Positions 1-6,224 of a stretch of DNA of 16,650 bases are shown here, piece after piece. This stretch comes from Candidatus Huberarchaeum crystalense (lineage in GTDB: Archaea; Huberarchaeota; Huberarchaeia; Huberarchaeales; Huberarchaeaceae): contig PFSX01000046.1 in NCBI GenBank assembly GCA_002789275.1, positions 17,645 to 34,294 on the forward strand, read 5' to 3'. The position numbers and the translations under genes were made by a program. Every line of letters begins with the position of its first letter. The stretch's first letter is position 1. Under the pieces are notes generated by a model that was given only the letters and a program-made list of their open reading frames with translations, had not been told where the DNA came from and searched no databases.

Positions 1-1098
1 GTGTCCCCCATAAATTCTTTTTAATTTTTTATTCCTTTCTTTAATTGAAAATTTTCCAAATTTAATTTTATTTATGCAATTTTTAGACATTTTTTCTCTA
101 AGTGTTTTGTTTTTTATTAATTGTTCTGTTTTTTTAATAAGATTTTTTATTGTTATTTCTTCATTTTCAAAAATAGGGGGATACTTTTTCCAGTTAATAT
201 CAGGTCTTTCTATTACAAAACCAGTTTTTCCTTCATCTATAATTTCTTTTCTAGCAAAGCCATCAACCGTTATGATAGGGATGCCAAAACCCATTGCCTC
301 AAGATATGCAAAACCAAAACTATCGCTATAACCAGGATAAACGAAGATATCTGATGTAGGAAAAATATTTTCAAACAATTCTTTTTGAGGCATTAATTCA
401 TAGAATTTTATCTTTTTATTTTTGGAATATTTATTTAATATTTCTTTTGGAACTTCTGAAACCACAATCCCAGAAACATTTTCATATTTTTTTGTTAACT
501 GATTAATTGTTTCCAAAGCGTGCAATCCTCCTTTTTCATAAAAATATCTGCTGATAAATAGGAGATTAATTTCTTTGTGCCGTTTGCTTTTTATCTTGAC
601 TAACGGAACAGCAGGATAAACAACTTCTATTTTATTTTTAATTTCAGGAAAAAACTTTTCGATCTCGTTTTTTGTGACATTTGTCCAAGGGAGGATTTTT
701 TTACAATTTTTTCTTAAGAGTATCTCTCTAACTATTTTCTTACCTATGATGCTATTTTGTCCAGAAACCCACAAAGACCATAAACATTCTACATCTGCAA
801 CCCAAGGATTTTTATTATTTAAACTTAAACAATGTGCACAGTGAATTAAATCATATTTTTCTTTTGACCTTGTTAAATGAGCATTAGGGATGGGTAAGTT
901 TAAAAAACCAGTAATTTTTCTAATCATTTTTTTTAATAAGTTAGAAAACCAAAAAAATCTTTTATTTATGATAACTCCTTTTTGATTCTTTGTAGTAATA
1001 TATTCTACATTTTCTGGAGAATTGTTTATCAAATATTTATAATACGAACTGTCAGAAACCACCCAAGGATATTGTAGGTAGATTTTAATTTGTTTCAT
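1..1098 (-). CDS. Glycosyltransferase, GT-B fold, family-4 type (3' end cut by window edge)
   Basis: I translated the minus strand from ATG at 1098. The frame stays open for 366 codons to the left edge, so the C-terminus is missing. It probably transfers a sugar from a nucleotide-sugar donor to a growing surface glycan at the cytoplasmic face. The C-terminal domain begins near residue 177 (INLLFISRYFYEKGG, the usual start of the donor-binding half). It carries the GT4 signature SDSFGFAYLEAMGFGIPII around residues 258-276. The conserved E-x7-E pair is D259/E267 here, with Asp in the first position. No membrane segment is seen. It starts 3 nt after the methyltransferase stop and belongs to the same minus-strand cluster as wecB. 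An ATTAAA element ends 6 nt before the ATG. The family is clear from the motif; the acceptor and sugar are unknown. Confidence 0.9.
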   Translation of the reverse strand, partial: MKQIKIYLQYPWVVSDSSYYKYLINNSPENVEYITTKNQKGVIINKRFFWFSNLLKKMIRKITGFLNLPIPNAHLTRSKEKYDLIHCAHCLSLNNKNPWVADVECLWSLWVSGQNSIIGKKIVREILLRKNCKKILPWTNVTKNEIEKFFPEIKNKIEVVYPAVPLVKIKSKRHKEINLLFISRYFYEKGGLHALETINQLTKKYENVSGIVVSEVPKEILNKYSKNKKIKFYELMPQKELFENIFPTSDIFVYPGYSDSFGFAYLEAMGFGIPIITVDGFARKEIIDEGKTGFVIERPDINWKKYPPIFENEEITIKNLIKKTEQLIKNKTLREKMSKNCINKIKFGKFSIKERNKKLKRIYGGH

Positions 1099-1101
1099 AT
1101 T

Positions 1102-1649
1102 TTATTTAATGGATGTTATTATATATTCTATCTCTGCTGCTGGAAAAATCCAAGCAAAAAATATACAATAAAATTTTTGATTTAAATTCAAAAGAGGATT
1201 AAAAAATTTGTTCATAATTTTACTTTGACCTCCAAAATTTATTTTTCTTTTTTTAACTTTGAATTGTACTCTACTTCCATTAACTTCGTGGGCAGATGCA
1301 CCTTTACTAAAGTAATCAAAGGTAAAAAGGGTGAAAAATCTTTTATGCGTTGGATCATTATATTGCACACCTGAGCTGAATAAAAAGGAACTTTTATTTC
1401 AAGTATTGCTCCTGCCTTCATTATTCTATGTAATTCAGCCATTAATGGAATAAAATTTTTTATATGTTCCAAAACATGAAAGGCAATTACTTTATCAAAC
1501 TCATTATCTCTAAAAGGCAACGAAAATTTTTCTAAATCATGAACAATATCAACTCTATGTAATTTTACTCTGTCCAAACTTATAACTATATCCCCTTTAG
1601 TTATACTTTTGTATTTATTTCTGCCACAACCTATATCAAGTATTTTCAT
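1102..1649 (-). pseudogene. SAM-dependent methyltransferase, interrupted by one frameshift
   Basis: Translation from ATG 1649 gives a class I methyltransferase start: DIGCGRNK (residues 5-12, SAM-binding motif I) and FDKVIAFHVLEHI (a typical post-II motif). After VPFYSAQ the frame becomes nonsense and stops at 1239. A second frame opens at about 1368 and reads VQYNDPTHKRFFTLFTFDYF, then FNPLLN and FPAAEIEYI, ending at 1102. These are typical downstream segments of the same methyltransferase family. The two halves join if two bases (GT in the gtgtg run at 1366-1370) are removed or one is added, giving about 181 residues. This could be a real pseudogene, programmed frameshifting or a sequencing error in a short repeat. 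The ATG overlaps the TGA of the upstream wecB remnant (ATGA). In glycan clusters this family usually modifies a sugar; the target here is unknown. Confidence 0.8.
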
Positions 1650-1790
1650 TTTAATATATCAACAATTTTTTTACTATCTCCCCATTCACCATAAGGATTT
1701 TTGAATTTTCTGATTTTTAATTCACCCCTTCTATTTTTTTAATTATGTCTTTTGAATAATTAATGTTTAGTTTAGTTAAAAATTTAAGTT
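1646..1790 (-). pseudogene. Remnant of the 3' end of a second UDP-GlcNAc 2-epimerase gene
   Basis: Between wecB and the methyltransferase, the minus strand encodes two pieces that align with the wecB C-terminus. The first (about 1785 downwards) reads KFLTKLNINYSKDIIKKIEG, matching NFLTDLDINKTEEFIKLVLN. After a shift the second reads KFKNPYGEWGDSKKIVDILK then TGA, matching SFKNPYGEFGVSKKVVDVLE. The frame changes in the run gaaggggtgaatta near 1715. No start codon or N-terminal part is visible, so it cannot be a working enzyme. It may be a leftover from replacement of an older wecB by the present one, or a diverged partial tandem duplication; the stop codons of wecB and the remnant are 189 nt apart. 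Its TGA overlaps the methyltransferase ATG, which suggests the ancestral order was wecB-methyltransferase-glycosyltransferase. Confidence 0.8.
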
Positions 1791-1834
1791 AATACAGATG
1801 TTCTTTTTTGTTACGCTATGCCTTAAATTAAGTA

Positions 1835-2956
1835 TCATTTCAAACACCTTTCTAAAACATCAACAACCTTCTTTGATACACCAAACTCCCCATAAGGATT
1901 TTTGAAGCTCGGTATTTTATACTTTGGATTAAGTACTAATTTTATAAATTCTTCAGTTTTATTAATATCTAGATCTGTAAGAAAATTTAATCCTGTTTCA
2001 AGACCTTCTTGTCTTTCTGTTTTTTTACGCAATAAAATACAAGGTTTTTTGAACACTAAACTTTCTTCTTGGATACTACCTCCATCTGTAACTAACAAAC
2101 TACAATTTTTAAGCCACGCTATAAATTCAATATAGTTTTTGTGTTTTAAAATTTTTATATTTTTTGCTTTTTTTAATTTTTTATAAAGACCATAATCCAT
2201 TAATTTTTTTTTTGTGTTGTCATGAAGTGGAAAATATGTTTTAATTGGGATCTTTAAAAGAATGTCAACAATTCTTTCAAGTCGCCATTTATACCTAATA
2301 TTTTCATCTCTGTGAATTGTAACCAAAGCATATTTTTTAATAGGTGTTTTAATATTGTTTTTTTCTGCAATTCTTAAAGCAAGAATCGTTGAATCTACAA
2401 TTGTATTACCCACATTGTATATTTTTCCAAAATGAAGAATGCTGTTTTTTAAATTTTGTTCACTCCTGTCAGAAACTGCAAAAAGAATGTCTGAAAGCTT
2501 ATCTGAAATATGGCGAGAGATTTCTTCAGGAAAGGGCTCAAATAAACTTTCAGAACGCAAGCCAGCTTCAAGATGAGCATTTTTATATTTTTTAAATGGA
2601 TTTAATAATTTTGATGCAGCAATTGCAGCAGAGCAAGTTGACATGGTATCTCCATGATAAAGGACATATCTTAAATTTTTAATCTTTCTTAGAGCCAACA
2701 TAATTCGCGGAATCATAAGTGTACTCCAAAAAGTAGCTTTTTTAAGCTTTGCAAAAAATTTTGTGGTTACACCTTTTTGTGGAGGTTCTGTTAAAACAAT
2801 GTCTGGTTTTTTTATTCCAAGAACACTAACATCGCCGAGATTATGTTGTCCTGTGTGAATGAAAACCCAAGGAATTTTTCGCTTATCTAATTCAAGCATA
2901 ACAGGAAATGTTTTAATTAACTCTGCCCATGTTCCAATCACTATTGCAACAACCAT
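1835..2956 (-). CDS. wecB: UDP-N-acetylglucosamine 2-epimerase, non-hydrolysing
   Basis: A 373-residue protein of normal length for the family. It should interconvert UDP-GlcNAc and UDP-ManNAc in the cytoplasm, supplying ManNAc-type sugars for a surface glycan. Visible family motifs in order are TGQH (35-38), HGDT (101-104), HLEAGLRS (128-135), PFPEE (141-145), TIHRDEN (213-219), DGGSIQEE (291-298) and KTER (312-315). The N-terminal loop reads GTWAELIK where the family usually has GTRPEAIK, so the usual Arg and Pro are Trp and Ala. The glycine loop is DGGS instead of DSGG. The fold and the acid/base residues around HLEAGLR, PEE and HR look intact. It is divergently transcribed from the flippase across 83 bp and heads the minus-strand cluster. 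Substrate assignment rests on the family; the variant loop leaves room for a different nucleotide sugar. Confidence 0.9.
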   Translation of the reverse strand: MVVAIVIGTWAELIKTFPVMLELDKRKIPWVFIHTGQHNLGDVSVLGIKKPDIVLTEPPQKGVTTKFFAKLKKATFWSTLMIPRIMLALRKIKNLRYVLYHGDTMSTCSAAIAASKLLNPFKKYKNAHLEAGLRSESLFEPFPEEISRHISDKLSDILFAVSDRSEQNLKNSILHFGKIYNVGNTIVDSTILALRIAEKNNIKTPIKKYALVTIHRDENIRYKWRLERIVDILLKIPIKTYFPLHDNTKKKLMDYGLYKKLKKAKNIKILKHKNYIEFIAWLKNCSLLVTDGGSIQEESLVFKKPCILLRKKTERQEGLETGLNFLTDLDINKTEEFIKLVLNPKYKIPSFKNPYGEFGVSKKVVDVLERCLK

Positions 2957-3014
2957 AATCTTTTTACTTAATTAGCAACTACTACACACAACTCTTTACT
3001 TCATAAAACACCAA

Positions 3015-3030
3015 TTTATAAATTTATAAA
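3015..3030 (+). promoter_or_regulatory. Doubled TTTATAAA element before the flippase
   Basis: Two adjacent copies of TTTATAAA (3015-3022 and 3023-3030) lie in the divergent wecB/flippase space. They end 17 and 9 nt before the flippase ATG. They resemble an archaeal TATA box, with the upstream copy slightly closer than the usual 25-27 nt for a leaderless transcript. No Shine-Dalgarno sequence is present. Confidence 0.5.
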
Positions 3031-3039
3031 AACAAATTT

Positions 3040-4674
3040 ATGTCTTCAGCAGCTATAAAAGAAATTGGGAGCGGATCTTTTTGGGGTTTGGTGTCTACTA
3101 TTGCTATTAAGATTTTAGCACTTTTTTATTTATTATTTCAGGCGCGCTTTTTTGACCCAGCAGAAATTGGGCTTTTTCAACTTGTTTTTAGCATTGTCGC
3201 TTTAATTACTTTGTTTACAGATGCAGGAATTTCAGATGCAATTGTTCGTTATGTTGCATATTATTTAGGGAAAGGAAAACCCGAATTGGCAAAAGGAGTT
3301 TATAAATATTCACTTTTTTTGTTTGCGCTTCTTTCGTTTGGAATAGCTGTGATTTTTTTCCTTATGATTCCTATTATCACAGAGTTTTATAATAATCCTG
3401 CTTTATTGCCAATATTATATATGGCGGCAGTTTATGTTTTGCTTACTTTTTTTAACAAAGGTTTTGCATTTATTGTTGCGTTGAAAAAAGTAAAATTAAA
3501 TGCCAAACTTAACATTTTTCAGCAATTTTTAAAAGTGTTTTTGACTGTTGTATTTGCATTTTGGTTAGGTGCCACTGCAGAGGCATTAATGTTAGCTGTT
3601 TTATTTGGTTTAGGTATTTCTTGGATTATTGGTTTTTTCTATTCTTTAAAATCTTACCAAAAAATTCCTAAAAAACCAAAATATAGTTGGTCGCTTTTTA
3701 AAAGTCAAGTTTTACCATTTAGCATTGTCGTCGCTGCAACTAGTTCTATGGTTGTTTTAATTAGTGTGATGGACAAAATAATGCTTGGTAGCTTGTTGGT
3801 TGGTCAATTTTCTGCAAAAGAAGTCGCTTCTTTGATAGGCCATTATTCTGTTTGCTTTGGTTTTGCAGGGTCTTTGTTGCTTTTCACAACAGCCATCTCC
3901 TCAATCTTTCTTCCTGTTCTTTCAGGACTTCACGGCAAAAATAAATTATCTGAAATAAGACAAACATCTCACCGCGTTATTTATTGGTTGGTTTTGTTGT
4001 CAACTCCTATTTTTATGGTTTTTTTGGCTTTTCCCTCACAAATATTAACAATTTTGTCTCCAAATTATAGCCAAGACGGATTAATATTTATGATACTTTC
4101 AGTTGGTTTTTTTAGTGTTTTGTTTGGGTGGGTACAAGCTGTGCAGTTTGTTGCTCTACGGAAAAACAAAATAAATTTGCTTGTGAGTTGTTTGGGTGCT
4201 ATATTAAATATTATTTTAAATTTGTTGCTCATCCCACAATACAATATTTTAGGTGCAGCAATATCTTATATGATTACTTTTATTTTTATTACATTGTGCT
4301 TTATTTACTTTGGTTATAGAGAACTTAATTTTGAGTTGCCCGTTAATTTATTTAAACCCTTGCTTGCAGGTGCTCTTGTTGTTTTGATTTTGTTTGTTTT
4401 TAAGCCCTTGCTCGGAGAAATTTTACGAATAGGAATCCCTCAAATAATTAACAACAGCACTACTCTCTCTCTAATTTTGGAAAAAACAATTAAAGTCGGT
4501 TTTTTAGCTTTGGTTGCAGGTCTTTCTTTTATAGTATATTTAGTAGTGTTGGTTTTGTTGAAGGGTTTTAGTAAAGAAGATGTTGGCTTGCTTGCTGCTG
4601 CAATGAAAAAAGGAAAAATTCCTAAGAAAATTATTAATTTTGGCGAAAAGATGTTGTCGTGGCAGGTTAAATAA
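3040..4674 (+). CDS. Polysaccharide/lipid-linked glycan flippase (MOP superfamily, Wzx-like)
   Basis: A 544-residue protein made almost wholly of hydrophobic helices (about 12-14 predicted by eye). It begins with a typical polysaccharide-transporter N-terminus, IKEIGSGSFWGLVSTIAIKI, followed by LFYLLFQARFFDPAEIGLFQLV and DAGISDAIVRYVA. These features mark Wzx/RfbX-like members of the MATE/MOP superfamily, which move lipid-linked sugars across the cytoplasmic membrane. The middle segment, ILSPNYSQDGLIFMILSVGF, followed by the LLIPQYNILGAAISYMITFI helix, is also characteristic. Its position divergent from wecB and the glycosyltransferase fits export of the glycan they build. The last codons plus the stop are duplicated in tandem just downstream. 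GCGC words occur only near its 5' end, so it may sit at the edge of the compositionally different region. Specific cargo is unknown. Confidence 0.9.
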   Translation: MSSAAIKEIGSGSFWGLVSTIAIKILALFYLLFQARFFDPAEIGLFQLVFSIVALITLFTDAGISDAIVRYVAYYLGKGKPELAKGVYKYSLFLFALLSFGIAVIFFLMIPIITEFYNNPALLPILYMAAVYVLLTFFNKGFAFIVALKKVKLNAKLNIFQQFLKVFLTVVFAFWLGATAEALMLAVLFGLGISWIIGFFYSLKSYQKIPKKPKYSWSLFKSQVLPFSIVVAATSSMVVLISVMDKIMLGSLLVGQFSAKEVASLIGHYSVCFGFAGSLLLFTTAISSIFLPVLSGLHGKNKLSEIRQTSHRVIYWLVLLSTPIFMVFLAFPSQILTILSPNYSQDGLIFMILSVGFFSVLFGWVQAVQFVALRKNKINLLVSCLGAILNIILNLLLIPQYNILGAAISYMITFIFITLCFIYFGYRELNFELPVNLFKPLLAGALVVLILFVFKPLLGEILRIGIPQIINNSTTLSLILEKTIKVGFLALVAGLSFIVYLVVLVLLKGFSKEDVGLLAAAMKKGKIPKKIINFGEKMLSWQVK

Positions 4675-4725
4675 AAGTATAATTTTGGCGAAAAGATATT
4701 ATTGTGGCAGGTTAAATAAAAGCAT
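4636..4725 (+). repeat. 45-bp two-copy tandem duplication covering the flippase stop codon
   Basis: Copy 1 (4636-4680) encodes the last residues NFGEKMLSWQVK, the stop and six further bases. Copy 2 (4681-4725) differs at four bases by eye. Copy 2 stays in the same frame and would read NFGEKILLWQVK then TAA if the first stop were read through. It looks like slippage or unequal duplication followed by mild divergence. Confidence 0.92.
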
Positions 4726-5149
4726 ATTTATTTAATAAAAATACAAACTTGTTTGAGTAAAAATAGTGGCGCGCCTTTGCGCGCCAATCACATATTCAAG
4801 CAAGCAAAAAAATAGTGTTTTTTTAATTTGAAAAAACTGTTGATTCAACAAATCTAACTTTTGAGTGTATTGTTCTGGTTATATTAGGCAAAAGAGTGAG
4901 GGGTGTAATTATAGAAATATAATGCCTGATCTTTGGCAATTGTTGAACTAATATAGGAATATTATGTTGTTGAAAAAGATTCTTTTTCGCGCGATCAAAT
5001 CAATTTACAAAATTCTAAAAGTTTAATTTTAGTGCAAAAATATGCGCTATTTTGCTAAACTAAAAACAAATTACTCTTTTGAGACAATTGCACGGCAATG
5101 CAAACTTAAACTTATAAACAAAATACAAATCATAGGTTATACTTGTTAA
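4726..5149. other. Gene-free stretch between flippase and tRNA
   Basis: About 420 bp with stops in all frames and no convincing coding region. It holds the GC-rich hairpin at 4767-4786 and a T7 run at 4818-4824 that could help end flippase transcription. The rest is AT-rich with no RNA gene I can recognise. The flippase and the tRNA converge on this space. Confidence 0.6.
4767..4786. other. Perfect GC-rich hairpin, 8-bp stem
   Basis: TGGCGCGC (4767-4774), a CTTT loop and GCGCGCCA (4779-4786) form a perfect stem in otherwise AT-rich DNA. The core GGCGCGCC is itself palindromic. It lies between convergent transcription units, so a role in ending transcription or in RNA 3'-end formation is possible. 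No T-run follows directly. Confidence 0.8.
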
Positions 5150-5231
5150 TGCGAAGAGTAGGATTCGAACCTACATACCATCACTGGCACTCGTTTTCGA
5201 GACGAGCGCGTTACCGTTCCGCCATCTCCGC
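5150..5231 (-). tRNA. tRNA-Ser, anticodon CGA
   Basis: On the minus strand all arms fold. Acceptor GCGGAGA pairs with TCTTCGC (one G-T pair). The D arm is GCG/CGC with GG in the loop. The anticodon stem CTCGT/ACGAG holds loop CTCGAAA, giving anticodon CGA (reads UCG). A long variable arm TGCCA-GTGA-TGGTA has a GNRA-type loop, typical of class II tRNAs. The T arm is GTAGG-TTCGAAT-CCTAC. Total is 82 nt including discriminator position 73, which is A here; serine tRNAs normally have G73. CCA is not encoded and there is no intron. Confidence 0.95.
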
Positions 5232-5299
5232 GCAAAATTCTTTCTGTTAATTTTTTTAATTAAATTATAAGATTGTAAATAATGCCTTTTATACTTTAT

Positions 5300-5305
5300 A
5301 TTAAA
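5300..5305 (+). promoter_or_regulatory. ATTAAA start-proximal element
   Basis: ATTAAA ends 6 nt before ATG 5312. The sequence up to the ATG (ATTAAATAATAT) is almost identical to that before ATG 14730 (ATTAAATAATATT). A further TA-rich stretch (5287-5299) lies at about -25 to -13 and could serve as TATA box. Confidence 0.4.
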
Positions 5306-5311
5306 TAATAT

Positions 5312-5860
5312 ATGGTATTTACCAAAACCAATGGTTTAAATGCGCGCGGAGAGGTATCTTCACACGTAATTTTTTATATGATAGTTATGATCATTGTACT
5401 TGTTCTTGTGCTGTATTTTACAATTCCTACATTTCAAGGATTTGTAAAACAGTTTTTTCAAGAGCAAGATTTTGCATTTACTAAAAGCAATGTTGAAAGA
5501 GCAAAAATGGTGTGCGAAACAACTTTAATTTCTTGCACGGGGCGGCAGAGCTCTGACTTTGTTACAGCTCTCAATATGGCCAATACTACGCGGTACCAAT
5601 TATGCCTTTCTGCTGTAGCAACTACTTGCGAGCATTTGCGTTTAGGAAAAGATGGTTGCAATGTTACAGCTTTAAAAGCAGGGATATATGATATAAGTGA
5701 TATAGCAGAGGACAAGTTTATAGAGCTTTGCGACCAATTTTACCATGATAAAATTAAGTGCAAATATGTTTGTAATAAAAATAATATACTAACATATGAT
5801 TGTGTTGGTGAAGATGGAACAACAACTTTTTCTAAGGGCAGTGAATGTCCTAAAAAATAA
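5312..5860 (+). CDS. Single-pass membrane protein with cysteine-rich exterior domain, function unknown
   Basis: A 182-residue protein I do not recognise. A short basic N-terminus (KTNGLNARGEVSSHV) precedes one strong hydrophobic helix at about residues 18-40, so it is probably anchored with its C-terminal part outside. The rest holds ten cysteines (68, 75, 98, 106, 116, 140, 150, 154, 164, 179) and N-x-T sequons (NTT at 91, NVT at 117), which fits a disulfide-bonded, possibly N-glycosylated surface protein. The ARGEVSS sequence before the helix faintly recalls archaeal class III (type IV pilin-like) leaders, but the match is weak. ATTAAA ends 6 nt before the ATG. The DsbA-like protein at 14730 is a natural candidate to oxidise it. 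Sequence after the stop may be a decayed continuation (see 5841-6034). Confidence 0.8.
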   Translation: MVFTKTNGLNARGEVSSHVIFYMIVMIIVLVLVLYFTIPTFQGFVKQFFQEQDFAFTKSNVERAKMVCETTLISCTGRQSSDFVTALNMANTTRYQLCLSAVATTCEHLRLGKDGCNVTALKAGIYDISDIAEDKFIELCDQFYHDKIKCKYVCNKNNILTYDCVGEDGTTTFSKGSECPKK

Positions 5861-6034
5861 GATAAGCAAGGAAGAAATACCTAAAAACGAAGTAATAATG
5901 AGTATACATTTAAAATTATTTGTTCTCTGTGGAAAGATAAAATAGATCATTCTGCTCTTAATAGAATTAGCACATTTGAAAAATGCTATTATTTTAGCAA
6001 ACAGGACTTCCTCATAGATGCTAAATGTTTTTAA
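5841..6034 (+). pseudogene. Possible decayed continuation of the cysteine-rich protein
   Basis: After the stop of the 182-residue gene, two overlapping frames give natural-looking peptide. From 5841 one frame reads VNVLKNKISKEEIPKNEV. From about 5900 the original frame of the 5312 gene reads NNEYTFKIICSLWKDKIDHS and continues to FLIDAKCF, then TAA at 6032-6034. This part has three cysteines. Two compensating shifts would join both to the upstream gene. No homology can be tested here and the stretch is short enough to arise by chance. Confidence 0.3.
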
Positions 6035-6041
6035 AAACAAT

Positions 6042-6206
6042 ATGTCTTTAAACAAAAAAGCCACAGGTTCAAGTTTATCAGCATATACCTTAGCAGGGAT
6101 TATACTTGCGCTTCTAATTATTACATTTTTATTATTTGTTATGTATGGAGTAATTCCTATAAATCTTCCTAACCCACTTACTACTGTTTTTCTTCCCTCT
6201 AAATAA
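6042..6206 (+). CDS. Small membrane protein, 54 residues, function unknown
   Basis: The protein begins MSLNKKATGSSLSAYT, followed by one hydrophobic helix at about residues 15-38 and a short proline-containing tail (NLPNPLTTVFLPSK). I chose ATG 6042 over the in-frame ATG 6018, because TTTTTAAA ends exactly 6 nt before it, as at other starts in the window, and because the extra eight residues (MLNVFKNN) overlap that element. A basic segment followed by small polar residues and a helix resembles the N-terminus of the 5312 protein, so the two may be processed or assembled together; this is speculation. It ends 18 bp from the stop of the convergent PAN gene. No cysteine is present. Confidence 0.6.
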   Translation: MSLNKKATGSSLSAYTLAGIILALLIITFLLFVMYGVIPINLPNPLTTVFLPSK

Positions 6207-6224
6207 TTTGCTTAATCTTATTTT

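Noticed and set aside
74-354. Plus-strand open frames opposite the left-edge gene
   Set aside because: They lie antisense to the glycosyltransferase, whose motifs are unmistakable, and they show only low-complexity F/I/S-rich translation.
4767-4786. Classic intrinsic terminator
   Set aside because: No T-run follows the stem; the nearest is over 30 bases away.
5789-6064. Minus-strand 91-codon open frame
   Set aside because: It overlaps the end of the cysteine-rich gene and the start of the small membrane protein, lacks a start-proximal element, and its composition looks random.
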